Assembly: GCA_028554795.2 (NCBI GenBank) | Contig: JAPYKE020000537.1 | Coordinates: 395,372-459,371, forward strand | Direction: 5' to 3' | Source of the DNA: Sinohyriopsis cumingii | Lineage: Eukaryota > Mollusca > Bivalvia > Unionida > Unionidae | Length of the DNA: 64,000 bases | Shown here: in pieces, positions 1-11,794 of the stretch | How the letters are laid out: each line of letters opens with the position of its first letter | Position numbering within the stretch: the first letter of the stretch is position 1 | The notes under the pieces: generated by a model | The model's database searches: none | Seen by the model: the letters and a program-made list of their open reading frames with translations, nothing else | What the model was told of the DNA's origin: nothing | Position numbers and translations under genes: made by a program

Positions 1-139
1 CGATATTAATAATAATCATAATCGCGCTAAATCCAGAGAAAGAATAATGAGTAGCTTTCGAAAGAATACAGGTACAAGAAAAATGATGGTTATGTTTCAT
101 AGAAACACGAAATGAATTTCTTTCGTCTTATAATTTCAG
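1..139 (+). repeat. partial type A repeat at the left edge
   Basis: The 3' end of an incomplete repeat. Position 1 corresponds to 5291 and 10583. It holds the AT-rich triplet tract and the branch/acceptor region of micro-exon 1. The array therefore extends to the left of the window. Confidence 0.9.
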
Positions 140-172
140 GGCATTGGGAGCGCGGCAAGGACGATTGGCTCG
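140..172 (+). CDS. micro-exon copy 1, type I (33 nt, 11 codons)
   Basis: Seen: a 33-nt segment that follows TAATTTCAG and is followed by GTAAGT, so both splice signals fit the GT-AG consensus. GC content is 22/33 against roughly one third in the surrounding DNA. The length is divisible by three, so inclusion or skipping keeps frame. Read in frame 0 it gives GIGSAARTIGS. Read with phase-1 introns (first two bases complete a codon begun by the preceding exon) it gives HWERGKDDWL followed by a split codon. The same segment recurs eleven more times in the window at one copy per large repeat. There is no start codon, signal peptide or terminal exon here, so it must be an internal exon if it is one. 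I do not recognise the protein. Alternative: a chance splice-like motif copied with the repeat. Against that, the splice sites and length survive while type A and B flanks have diverged. Confidence 0.7.
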
Positions 173-550
173 GTAAGTTCAAATGTATCCTCAGCATTTA
201 AGAATTATTTATGCTTGGTCATATTTTGATTGCTTGTCTGTCGACTGTTCTATTTAAAACCTTGATCAAAACACCCTCTCCGTTAAAATGTCAGAATTCA
301 AAAGGTCAAGCATATCATATCAAACTTAAACAGAATTGTGATTTTAGTCTTTGTACTGATTTCCAAACTGAACATCTCACTGATAATGTAAAGGACACAA
401 ATATTGCTAATACTGCTAATACAGCTACAGCTACTTATACTGCTACTAATCCTGCTACTATTAAAATAACACATAAATAAATGAATATACAAACACCAAA
501 TTAGACCATGAATCTAAACAATATCGTAAGAAATGAGATTTAGCTTTCAG

Positions 551-583
551 CATTAACTATATGCCTCGAGTACTGGAAGAAAG
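551..583 (+). other. candidate second micro-exon of type A repeats (copy 1)
   Basis: A second 33-nt interval follows a TTTAGCTTTCAG acceptor and is followed by GTAGGT. Read with phase-1 introns it is open (LTICLEYWKK); in frame 0 it has an immediate TAA. The first 31 bases are identical in type A and type B repeats although flanks differ. In type B the donor has changed from AAGGTAGGT to ATGTTAAGT, which would make a 32-nt, frame-breaking exon with a poor donor. It may be a lost exon, an A-only exon, or coincidence. Confidence 0.3.
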
Positions 584-853
584 GTAGGTCATATTTATTG
601 TGAATAGCTCCTTTTACTAGCTTACAAATATAAACCCTCTCAATCAGTTGGATCCTTCACGGATAGAAAAAAAGAAATGGGCAGCCAAGAGTATTGTCCT
701 TTAATTTATAACCATTATAAATATAACATTACATTCACTGACAGATATAATGTCAACTCTGCAATGAACAAAGGTGTACCAAAACAACGATATTTTCAGC
801 AGATTAACATATTTCTGGAGCACGTAATAGGTATGCCTCCTCGGATGATCCAT

Positions 854-876
854 ATAATAATAATAATAATAATAAC

Positions 877-911
<35 letters not shown>
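854..911 (+). repeat. (AAT)n microsatellite, type A form
   Basis: A run of AAT units with one AAC interruption. Equivalent tracts lie near 6143-6210 (longer, one interruption) and 11437-11483 (uninterrupted). Long poly-Asn, poly-Ile, poly-Leu and poly-Tyr frames across these tracts are artefacts of the repeat. Confidence 0.9.
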
Positions 912-912
<1 letters not shown>

Positions 913-1221
913 GATGGTAAGGTCGTAAACGCAAAAGAAAAGAAAATATCAGAAGAAGCAGAAGCAATACATACTTTATTATGTCCAGAATAAAGAAAAA
1001 AGATTGCTCAGTTATACAAGGTTCGAGGTTTGCCCCGCATTGGAACATATAAATATACACACATAGAGAAATTATAGACCATGGCTAGGTTCAAGGATGT
1101 ATGTCAAATTCACAGTGACATTTGAGTTTTAATAGTAATAAGAACAAGCATTCTTTATTTCAGACAGGATAATTCATAGATTTAAACTAAAATAAGGATA
1201 TAAAAGAAAAATATTGTCAAC

Positions 1222-3040
1222 TTAAAAGATCTTATATATCTTATGTACAAGTATAAGATAAAATGACTGCAATGGATTGTTCCCTGAATGGTTTGGAATA
1301 AAATTAAGTAGCACATATACAGATAAACTTGTTCCTTCTGCTAAATTACGAGAATTTAAATGAATGGCATAGTTCCAAAGAGATTGCAATATTCTGTTCT
1401 TACTGTTTGATATTCCTGTCATCATTGAGTGTGTGTGTATGATTTGGATTTATAAAGTAGCTTTAAGAATTTTGCAGTCATATCGCTTCGATGTTTGCGG
1501 TGTGACAGTTTATAGTGATTTCTTGCAATGGGGCATCATGCCGCAGACAGGTAGTGTGATGTTCCACCCAGTTACATTATCCTGACACCAAGCCGACCAA
1601 TCGTAACACTAACATCTTAATGCTGAGCGACAAGAAAGGCAGCTATTAATACCATTTTTGTAAGTCTTTGGTGTGACCCGGCCGAGGATATATCACACGT
1701 GCTGACTACTAGGCCACTGGAGCGGGCTGTCATCATTGACAACACTATATTGTCTTTATTATTACTATTGCTTCAACAAAATGAAACCATTGCAATTTAC
1801 AAACACGTTGGTGACACTGTTCCATCAAAGATGGTCTAATAGAAACAGAAAAGTATTATTAAGACCAATGACAAGTTTCGCTTCACATATTTTTCACGGT
1901 TTGTACATAGAGGAGCAGAAGACATTGTGTATTTATAAGATTTGAATAATATCATTTTGATATATAATGAAAATTCTTCAGGTTGCGTTGATGCACAAAA
2001 ATCTGTAATGTCACATCAAATTTTCAATATCTGACCACTTAGATTTGGAATGAAGACCCAAATATGTAGAACAGTTCAAATACGTTAGAACATTGCCGTT
2101 AAAATGTACAGGGAGAGGAGATAGTGATTTGAAAGAAGTTGACTGAACGATCATTCATGCTGATTTTTGTGTATTACAGATGTAATCATTCTTTAATGCG
2201 AATTATTCACATATCTTTAACAATATCCTTAAATCAGCGATTAAAGGATTTATTAATGATATTTCATCAGTAAGACTATAGTTGTTAAGAAGCAACACAT
2301 TTGGTGGCAAACATAATGACACATAACACTGACCCGGCTTACGACTTAACTCGTATATGCATAATATTAAATAGCAAAGGTAAATACCGCACCCTCGACA
2401 TACCCCACTGGTTACATGGAAAGTGCTGGATATTACACTTCTCCATTTGACATAGTACAACTGTTTGCTATACCAGTTAACTAAAGTATGAACTATTTAG
2501 ACAGGTATTTTAGTATCAATGAATGATTCAAAGAGTATATAATGACTAAGTCTATGAAATGCCCTACTAGCGTCTAAAAAGCAAACAAACACTGATTCCC
2601 TGTTCTAAATAATAGTTAACAGTTTCCTTAAATGCATATAGGCACAAATCTGCAGATTGTCTTTTTTCTGAAAAACCTAACTGATTATCAGAGATTGTGA
2701 CTTCACATCTTTGCAGGATGATGAATTCAAATATCTTTGAAATATTATGCGTTAAGCGATATAGGTCTACATATATTTTTTGTCCTTCAGGTTACCAATT
2801 TTGCTTTTTAGTAGCGGTCTAATCGTAGATATAATGAATTCACCGGAAATCATATGACGTACGAAGATACCATTAAATGAAATCATCAAAAGCACATGAA
2901 GTCTAGTATTTTAAAATTTAAAATGTTCCACAGGTAAGAAAATCTGATCCAGGACATTTACCTCGTTTTTGTCTTTGTTATTGCACATTGGATCTCAAAA
3001 AGTGTGATTACCTGAACGCAAAAAAAATGCTGGAAGAACA
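1222..3040 (-). pseudogene. LINE reverse transcriptase relic in repeat 1 (SINE-interrupted)
   Basis: Read on the minus strand, fragments follow the order of a CR1/Jockey-type LINE ORF2. Just left of 3040 comes the fingers region (EHFK-like, then LLMISFNGIFV), then IRPLLKSKIGNLKD and ISKIFEFIILQ. The palm follows, with VTSGVCRG in the place of the usual VTNGVRQG. SLTDEISL then stands where YADD is expected, so the catalytic motif is lost. A C-terminal piece near 1400-1222 (MMTGISNSKNRIL) lies beyond the SINE. Frameshifts and stops are frequent. No endonuclease domain was recognised. It is dead and antisense to the micro-exons. Confidence 0.8.
1429..1726 (-). mobile_element. tRNA-derived SINE in repeat 1 (298 bp) with 13-bp target duplication
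   Basis: Flanked by the perfect direct repeat CTGTCATCATTGA at 1416-1428 and 1727-1739. On the minus strand the tRNA-like head is at the right end, next to GGCCACTGGAGCGG, and the tail at the left ends in an (AC)n run. The central part (ACACCAAGCCGACCA, then CTTTGGTGTGAC-CGGCCG) resembles a SINE body I associate with bivalve genomes. Part of the tRNA-like head is deleted compared with type B. It lies inside the LINE relic, whose reading resumes on the other side. Confidence 0.75.
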
Positions 3041-3044
3041 CTCT

Positions 3045-3445
3045 TCTTATTTGGTTTTTAAAACTTTAGTGAGTCTATAAAATGATTTTTCCATATGTCG
3101 CGTATATTATTTTGACAATAGCTCGCATCGATGCAAATTGGTAGTTTATTGGAAGTTGTGGTATTTCGTTTTACAATATAAAGTTATTGCTTATATGTAT
3201 TTTGTGTTGAAAAGTTACCCTTTTGCCAGCCATGTCACCCTATTATGTTTCTTCCTTGCTAACATTGGTATCAACTTGTCAACTATATTGCTTCTTTTTC
3301 AACAAGGTTGCCATGTCGATAACTATGCGGCTATTCGGCCATCCATGTTGCCTATTTAGCTACACACACTGCCATACTGCCAGATATGCTACCATACTGC
3401 CAGCCAGAAATAAACTAAATTGGTTAGAGTATTATATTGGATAAA
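3045..3445. other. conserved non-coding block right of the LINE, with a short direct repeat
   Basis: Found in every repeat (for example 19595-20015) and quite similar between A and B. It holds the direct repeat CCATACTGCCAG at 3372-3383 and 3392-3403. Two overlapping short frames exist on the + strand, but they sit in different frames of the same DNA and look like nothing known. It may be the 5' flank or leader of the LINE. No function assigned. Confidence 0.4.
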
Positions 3446-5200
3446 TGGTGACAAGAATATTCAAGCTCCAACATCCGATGAATGGTATTAAGGTATACAA
3501 ATAAACAGTACAAATAATGGCAAAATATGTCTAAATACAAGTTGCCTTTAGGTTTCTGCTTCGATATGAATTTTCAACGGTGATCTTAAGAACACGAACC
3601 ATTTTTACAAGCCAAACACAGTAGAATTGACCATATGCTAAAATGAAAAATAAAATTTAGAATGGATCAACCATGCGAGAGTTTCAAAGTATGGATTTCA
3701 ATGCAAATAGAACAAAGTAAAATATACAAGCATTCAACCATATGGATACAACAAACCACCTCTTTTAAGTAGGTACTACGTGACAAGATCTGAGTATCAC
3801 TTTGCCAATATGCATACTATGAAACGTAAAGATCCAAGTGCAAGGCCGAGGAGTATAGTACCAGTGAACATCATAAACTATGGCTATGTAGCTGATAAGG
3901 ACAGACACTAAGAAACACCTATTATTCGCTTAATGTTAGTCCAGGTTGAAAAATAACCAAACGCGCCTACTCTAAGTTACGATATATACACCTATGATCG
4001 CACTTGCTTATAATAAATCAAATGTACCACTAAGATGGTCTTATGTCTTACCTTATTCCGTGAGCCATACTGATATAGTTTTGTTGTATAGGATGCAACA
4101 TCATAGTTATTCTGAAAATGGTTAGAACATACTTTTGTAAACTTTCCTAAGATATATCAATGATGAGGTATTTGCAAAAATGTTCAAATCATTTCAGAAT
4201 AAACTACCAATGGTATATTAACCAGCAACATAAATAAGGAGAGAATAAAACTGGAAGATAATATTGAACTTATGCATTTTTTCAACGTTCAATTACCTTT
4301 TGAAATGAAAAGTTGCACTATCACACAAAACACGTATTTAGTTTTGAAGTATTTCATATTGGTTATTGTATGATTTCGATGTATCGTGCTATATCATCAT
4401 ATGAAATCAACTCGCAGATTATTCGATTCTCTTAATTACTTTGACCATGTTGTTCGAGACAAATGTCAAAGAAATACCAGAAAATGATTTTCTCCTGCAT
4501 CGCTTTAGAATAACGCATAACAGAACTATTTTTTAAGTATTAACCGCCTCAAATCAATGTCATACATAACTATTTTCAGTTCATCTAGAACAAAATAAAA
4601 CGACTCTACCTAATAAAAAGAATCTCAAAAGTCAGGTCTATTTTGTTCTTCTAATCTACCATTAAGTAACTAAAGTTAAAGGATCAAAATACTCATTCAA
4701 TTTTCATGTTATAAATCTACATAGATTATTATCCTATGGTGTATAGTAAAGAACTACATTTAGAACATTCCAAAATGTTGAATGAGAAAAGGGAAGAGGT
4801 TATTTTATATGGGATGAAAAATTAAAATTCCTATTAATACATTGTGTTTCTGATGAATCTTTAAACATAAAATCACGAAAGTATTTTCAAAAAGATTTAT
4901 ATATTAATAAACATATCATAAGGATATTAAGACTGTCATCACATATTTCTTGTACAGCTTAATGCACATAACATATTGAAAATATTTATAACTAATTGGA
5001 AATTCTGAAATAAGAACCTGCGATTCCTATATAGGCTTTCACAATGATGGGAAGCTGGATATTGTTGAATTAACATAGGTTTATTACTTTGTTATAAAGT
5101 TCTAACTTACATGCAACATATTACAGAATATTTGTATTTCAAACTTAGGCAAAGGAACTGCACACATCTACATGTACTGGCATGAAAAATCAAGTGTCAT
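3446..5200. other. AT-rich stretch with no recognised feature
   Basis: About 1.75 kb with dense stops in all frames. I see no splice-bounded open segment, no transposon ends and no RNA gene. The same holds for the matching stretch of every other repeat (for example 8745-10490 and 20013-21800). Confidence 0.6.
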
Positions 5201-5429
5201 CTTTTCAATAAAGTGAAATTATACAAATAATAGTAATAATAATAATAATAGCAAAAATACTGATAATTATAAAAATAATTGTAATAATTGCGATATTAAT
5301 AATAATCATAATCGCGCTAAATCCAGAGAAAGAATAATGAGTAGCTTTCGAAAGAATACAGGTACAAGAAAAATGATGGTTATGTTTCATAGAAACACGA
5401 AATGAATTTCTTTCGTCTTATAATTTCAG

Positions 5430-5462
5430 GGCATTGGGAGCGCGGCAAGGACGATTGGCTCG
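5430..5462 (+). CDS. micro-exon copy 2, type I
   Basis: Identical in sequence to copy 1, with the same TAATTTCAG acceptor and GTAAGT donor. It lies 5290 bases downstream of copy 1. The intron between them carries no other convincing exon except the candidate at 551-583. Confidence 0.7.
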
Positions 5463-5840
5463 GTAAGTTCAAATGTATCCTCAGCATTTAAGAATTATTT
5501 ATGCTTGGTCATATTTTGATTGCTTGTCTGTCGACTGTTCTATTTAAAACCTTGATCAAAACACCCTCTCCGTTAAAATGTCAGAATTCAAAAGGTCAAG
5601 CATATCATATCAAACTTAAACAGAATTGTGATTTTAGTCTTTGTACTGATTTCCAAACTGAACATCTCACTGATAATGTAAAGGACACAAATATTGCTAA
5701 TACTGCTAATACAGCTACAGCTACTTATACTGCTACTAATCCTGCTACTATTAAAATAACACATAAATAAATGAATATACAAACACCAAATTAGACCATG
5801 AATCTAAACAATATCGTAAGAAATGAGATTTAGCTTTCAG

Positions 5841-5873
5841 CATTAACTATATGCCTCGAGTACTGGAAGAAAG
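5841..5873 (+). other. candidate second micro-exon of type A repeats (copy 2)
   Basis: Same sequence, acceptor and GTAGGT donor as the copy at 551-583. Confidence 0.3.
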
Positions 5874-6141
5874 GTAGGTCATATTTATTGTGAATAGCTC
5901 CTTTTACTAGCTTACAAATATAAACCCTCTCAATTAGTTGGATCCTTCACGGATAGAAAAAAAGAAATGGGCAGCCAAGAGTATTGTCCTTTAATTTATA
6001 ACCATTATAAACATAACATTACATTCACTGACAGATATAATATCAACTCTGCAATGAACAAAGGTGTACCAAAACAACGATATTTTCAGCAGATTAACAT
6101 ATTTCTGGAGCACGTAATAGGTATGCCTCCTCGGATGATCC

Positions 6142-6211
<70 letters not shown>

Positions 6212-6520
6212 GATGGTAAGGTCGTAAACGCAAAAGAAAAGAAAATATCAGAAGAAGCAGAAGCAATACATACTTTATTATGTCCAGAATAAAGAAAAAA
6301 GATTGCTCAGTTATACAAGGTTCGAGGTTTGCCCCGCATTGGAACATATAAATATACACACATAGAGAAATTATAGACCATGGCTAGGTTCAAGGATGTA
6401 TGTCAAATTCACAGTGACATTTGAGTTTTAATAGTAATAAGAACAAGCATTCTTTATTTCAGACAGGATAATTCATAGATTTAAACTAAAATAAGGATAT
6501 AAAAGAAAAATATTGTCAAC

Positions 6521-8343
6521 TTAAAAGATCTTATATATCTTATGTACAAGTATAAGATAAAATGACTGCAATGGATTGTTCCCTGAATGGTTTGGAATAA
6601 AATTAAGTAGCACATATACAGATAAACTTGTTCCTTCTGCTAAATTACGAGAATTTAAATGAATGGCATAGTTCCAAAGAGATTGCAATATTCTGTTCTT
6701 ACTGTTTGATATTCCTGTCATCATTGAGTGTGTGTGTATGATTTGGATTTATAAAGTAGCTTTAAGAATTTTGCAGTCATATCGCTTCGATGTTTGCGGT
6801 GTGACAGTTTATAGTGATTTCTTGCAATGGGGCATCATGCCGCAGACAGGTAGTGTGATGTTCCACCCAGTTACATTATCCTGACACCAAGCCGACCAAT
6901 CGTAACACTAACATCTTAATGCTGAGCGACAAGAAAGGCAGCTATTAATACCATTTTTGTAAGTCTTTGGTGTGACCCGGCCGAGGATATATCACACGTG
7001 CTGACTACTAGGCCACTGGAGCGGGCTGTCATCATTGACAACACTATATTGTCTTTATTATTACTATTGCTTCAACAAAATGAAACCATTGCAATTTACA
7101 AACACGTTGGTGACACTGTTCCATCAAAGATGGTCTAATAGAAACAGAAAAGTATTATTAAGACCAATGACAAGTTTCGCTTCACATATTTTTCACGGTT
7201 TGTACATAGAGGAGCAGAAGACATTGTGTATTTATAAGATTTGAATAATATCATTTTGATATATAATGAAAATTCTTCAGGTTGCGTTGATGCACAAAAA
7301 TCTGTAATGTCACATCAAATTTTCAATATCTGACCACTTAGATTTGGAATGAAGACCCAGATATGTAGAACAGTTCAAATACGTTAGAACATTGCCGTTA
7401 AAATGTACAGGGAGAGGAGATAGTGATTTGAAAGAAGTTGACTGAACGATCATTCATGCTGATTTTTGTGTATTACAGATGTAATCATTCTTTAATGCGA
7501 ATTATTCACATATCTTTAACAATATCCTTAAATCAGCGATTAAAGGATTTATTAATGATATTTCATCAGTAAGACTATAGTTGTTAAGAAGCAACACATT
7601 TGGTGGCAAACATAATGACACATAACACTGACCCGGCTTACGACTTAACTCGTATATGCATAATATTAAATAGCAAAGGTAAATACCGCACCCTCGACAT
7701 ACCCCACTGGTTACATGGAAAGTGCTGGATATTACACTTCTCCATTTGACATAGTACAACTGTTTGCTATACCAGTTAACTAAAGTATGAACTATTTAGA
7801 CAGGTATTTTAGTATCAATGAATGATTCAAAGAGTATATAATGACTAAGTCTATGAAATGCCCTACTAGCGTCTAAAAAGCAAACAAACACTGATTCCCT
7901 GTTCTAAATAATAGTTAACAGTTTCCTTAAATGCATACAGGCACAAATCTGCAGATTGTCTTTTTTCTGAAAAACCTAACTGATTATCAGAGATTGTGAC
8001 TTCACATCTTTGCAGGATGATGAATTCAAATATCTTTGAAATATTATGCGTTAAGCGATATAGGTCTACATATATTTTTTTGTCCTTCAGGTTACCAATT
8101 TTGCTTTTTAGTAGCGGTCTAATCGTAGATATAATGAATTCACCGGAAATCATATGACGTACGAAGATACCATTAAATGAAATCATCAAAAGCACATGAA
8201 GTCTAGTATTTTAAAATTTAAAATGTTCCACAGGTAAGAAAATCTGATCCAGGACATTTACCTCGTTTTTGTCTTTGTTATTGCACATTGGATCTCAAAA
8301 AGTGTGATTACCTGAACGCAAGAAAAATGCTGGAAGAACACTC
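6521..8343 (-). pseudogene. LINE reverse transcriptase relic in repeat 2
   Basis: Same relic. Here the N-terminal part stays open from 8195 to 7866 and shows IRPLLKSKIGNLKDKK, then NISKIFEFIILQ, NQLGF and the CLYAFKETVNYY stretch, matching fingers motifs of this LINE group. The palm piece with the decayed LTDE motif is at 7759-7502. Confidence 0.82.
6728..7025 (-). mobile_element. SINE in repeat 2 (298 bp)
   Basis: Same insertion as in repeat 1; the 13-bp target duplications are at 6715-6727 and 7026-7038. Confidence 0.75.
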
Positions 8344-10721
8344 TTCTTATTTGGTTTTTAAAACTTTAGTGAGTCTATAAAATGATTTTTCCATATGTCG
8401 CGTATATTATTTTGACAATAGCTCGCATCAATGCAAATTGGTAGTTTATTGGAAGTTGTGGTATTTCGTTTTACAATATAAAGTTATTGCTTATATGTAT
8501 TTTGTGTTGAAAAGTTACCCTTTTGCCAGCCATGTCACCCTATTATGTTTCTTCCTTGCTAACATTGGTATCAACTTGTCAACTATATTGCTTCTTTTTC
8601 AACAAGGTTGCCATGTCGATAACTATGCGGCTATTCGGCCATCCATGTTGCCTATTTAGCTACACACACTGCCATACTGCCAGATATGCTACCATACTGC
8701 CAGCCAGAAATAAACTAAATTGGTTAGAGTATTATATTGGATAAATGGTGACAAGAATATTCAAGCTCCAACATCCGATGAATGGTATTAAGGTATACAA
8801 ATAAACAGTACAAATAATGGCAAAATATGTCTAAATACAAGTTGCCGTTAGGTTTCTGCTTCGATATGAATTTTCAACGGTGATCTTAAGAACACGAACC
8901 ATTTTTACAAGCCAAACACAGTAGAATTGACCATATGCTAAAATGAAAAATAAAATTTAGAATGGATCAACCATGCGAGAGTTTCAAAGTATGGATTTCA
9001 ATGCAAATAGAACAAAGTAAAATATACAAGCATTCAACCATATGGATACAACAAACCACCTCTTTTAAGTAGGTACTACGTGACAAGATCTGAGTATCAC
9101 TTTGCCAATATGCATCCTATGAAACGTAAAGATCCAAGTGCAAGGCCGAGGAGTATAGTACCAGTGAACATCATAAACTATGGCTATGTAGCTGATAAGG
9201 ACAGACACTAAGAAACACCTATTATTCGCTTAATGTTAGTCCAGGTTGAAAAATAACCAAACGCGCCTACTCTAAGTAACGATATATACACCAATGATAG
9301 CACTTACTTATAATAAATCAAATGTATCACTAAGATGGTATTATTTCTTACCTTATTCCGTGAGCCATACTAATATAGTTTTGTTGTATAGGATGCAACA
9401 TCATAGTTATTCTGAAAATGGTTAGAACATACTTTTGTAAACTTTCCTAAGATATATCAATGATGAGGTATTTGCAAAAATGTTCAAATCATTTCAGAAT
9501 AAACTACCAATGGTATATTAACCAGCAACATAAATAAGGAGAGAATAAAACTGGAAGATAATATTGAACTTATGCATTTTTTCAACGTTCAATTACCTCT
9601 TGAAATGAAAAGTTGCACTATCACACAAAACACGTATTTAGTTTTGAAGTATTTCATATTGGTTATTGTATGATTTCGATGTATCGTGCTATATCATCAT
9701 ATGAAATCAACTCGCAGATTATTCGATTCTCTTAATTACTTTGACCATGTTGTTCGAGACAAATGTCAAAGAAATACCAGAAAATGATTTTCTTCTGCAT
9801 CGCTTTAGAATAACGCATATCAGAACTGTTTTTTAAGTGTTAACCGCCTCAAATCAATGTCATACATAACTATTTTCAGTTCATCTAGAACAAAATAAAA
9901 CGACTGTACCTAATAAAATGAATCTCAAAAGTCAGGTCTATTTTGTTCTTCTAATCTACCATTAGGTAACTAAAGTTAATGGATCAAAATACTCATTCAA
10001 TTTTCATGTTATAAATCTACATAGATTATTATCCTATGGTGTATAGTAAAGAACTACATTTAGAACATTCCAAAATGGTGAATGACAAAAGGGAAGAGGT
10101 TATTTTATATGGGATGAAAAATTAAAATTCCTATTAATACATTGTGTTTCTGATGAATCTTTAAACAAAATCACGAAAGTATTTTCAAAAAGATTTATAT
10201 ATTAATAAACATATCATAAGGATATTAAGACTGTCATCACATATTTCTTGTACAGCTTAATGCACATAACATATTGAAAACATTTATAACTAATTGGAAA
10301 TTCTGATATTAGAACCTGCGATTCCTATATAGGCTTTCACAATGATGGGAAGCTGGATATTGTTGAATTAACATAGGTTTATTACTTTGTTATAAAGTTC
10401 TAACTTACATCCAACATATTACAGAATATTTGTATTTCAAACTTAGGCAAAGGAACTGCACACATCTACATGTACTGGCATGAAAAATCAAGTGTCATCT
10501 TTTCAATAAAGAGAAATTATACAAATAATAATAATAATAATAGCAAAAATACTGATAATTATAAAAATAATTGTAATAATTGCGATATTAATAATAATCA
10601 TAATCGCGCTAAATCCAGAGAAAGAATAATGAGTAGCTTTCGAAAGAATACAGGTACAAGAAAAATGATGGTTATGTTTCATAGAAACACGAAATGAATT
10701 TCTTTCGTCTTATAATTTCAG

Positions 10722-10754
10722 GGCATTGGGAGCGCGGCAAGGACGATTGGCTCG
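10722..10754 (+). CDS. micro-exon copy 3, type I
   Basis: Third and last type I copy, identical to copies 1 and 2. The intron that follows starts as type A and ends as type B sequence, so this is the last exon before the change of repeat family. Confidence 0.7.
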
Positions 10755-11132
10755 GTAAGTTCAAATGTATCCTCAGCATTTAAGAATTATTTATGCTTGG
10801 TCATATTTTGATTGCTTGTCTGTCGACTGTTCTATTTAAAACCTTGATCAAAACACCCTCTCCGTTAAAATGTCAGAATTCAAAATGTCAAGCATATCAT
10901 ATCAAACTTAAACATAATTGTGATTTTAGTCTTTGTACTGATTTCCAAACTGAACATCTCACTGATAATGTAAAGGACACAAATATTGCTAATACTGCTA
11001 ATACAGCTACAGCTACTTATACTGCTACTAAACCTGCTACTATTAAAATAACACATAAATAAATGAATATACAAACACCAAATTAGACCATGAATCTAAA
11101 CAATATCGTAAGAAATGAGATTTGGCTTTCAG

Positions 11133-11165
11133 CATTAACTATATGCCTCGAGTACTGGAAGAAAG
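11133..11165 (+). other. candidate second micro-exon of type A repeats (copy 3)
   Basis: Same 33-nt sequence. The acceptor is TTTGGCTTTCAG, the G variant seen in most type B repeats, and the donor is still GTAGGT. Confidence 0.3.
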
Positions 11166-11433
11166 GTAGGTCATATTTATTGTGAATAGCTCCTTTTACT
11201 AGCTTACAAATATAAACCCTCTCAATTAGTTGGATCCTTCACGGATAGAAAAAAAGAAATGGGCAGCCAAGAATATTGTCCTTTAATTTATAATCATTAT
11301 AAATATAACATTACATTGACTGACATATATAATGTTAACTCTGCAATGAACAAAGGTGTACCAAAACAACGATATTTTCAGCAGATTAACATATTTCTGG
11401 AGCACGTAATAGGTATGACTCCTCAGATGATCC

Positions 11434-11485
<52 letters not shown>

Positions 11486-11794
11486 GATGGTAAGGTCGTA
11501 AACGCAAAAGAAAATAAAATATCAGAAGAAGCAGATGCAATACATACTTTATTATGTCCAGAATAAAGAAAAAAGATTGCTCAGTTATACAAGGTTCGAG
11601 GTTTGCCCCGCAATGGAACATATAAATATACACACATAGAGAAATTATAAACCATGGCTAGGTTCAAGGATGTATGTCAAATTCACAGTGACATTTGAGT
11701 TTTAATAGTAATAAGAACAAGCATTCTTTATTTCAGACAGGATAATTCATAGATTTAAACTAAAATAAGGATATAAAAGAAAAATATTGTCAAC

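Larger units (their letters stand above)
140..5429 (+). repeat. tandem repeat 1, type A, 5290 bp
   Basis: Bounded by the starts of micro-exons 1 and 2. Contents: micro-exon; an imperfect ACT/GCT/AAT triplet tract around 411-464; an (AAT)n tract with an AAC interruption around 854-911; a minus-strand LINE relic split by a SINE; then about 2 kb of AT-rich DNA. It has no MITE; the intact empty target TAA is at 1342-1344. Repeat 2 is nearly identical, with scattered substitutions. Confidence 0.95.
5430..10721 (+). repeat. tandem repeat 2, type A, 5292 bp
   Basis: Near-identical to repeat 1. Differences seen include a longer AAT tract near 6143-6210, an extra T near 8080-8090 that keeps the minus-strand reverse transcriptase N-terminal segment open (8195 to 7866), and clustered substitutions around 9280-9350. 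Confidence 0.95.

Noticed and set aside
140-172. Micro-exon on the minus strand
   Set aside because: The reverse complement lacks an AG acceptor before it and a GT donor after it; only the + strand has both signals.
211-480. 89-codon + strand frame just after micro-exon 1, with a hydrophobic start
   Set aside because: It looks a little like a secreted peptide, but the equivalent in type B has an early stop after a one-base length change, its second half is a degenerate triplet repeat, and it sits directly behind a good splice donor. Probably chance.
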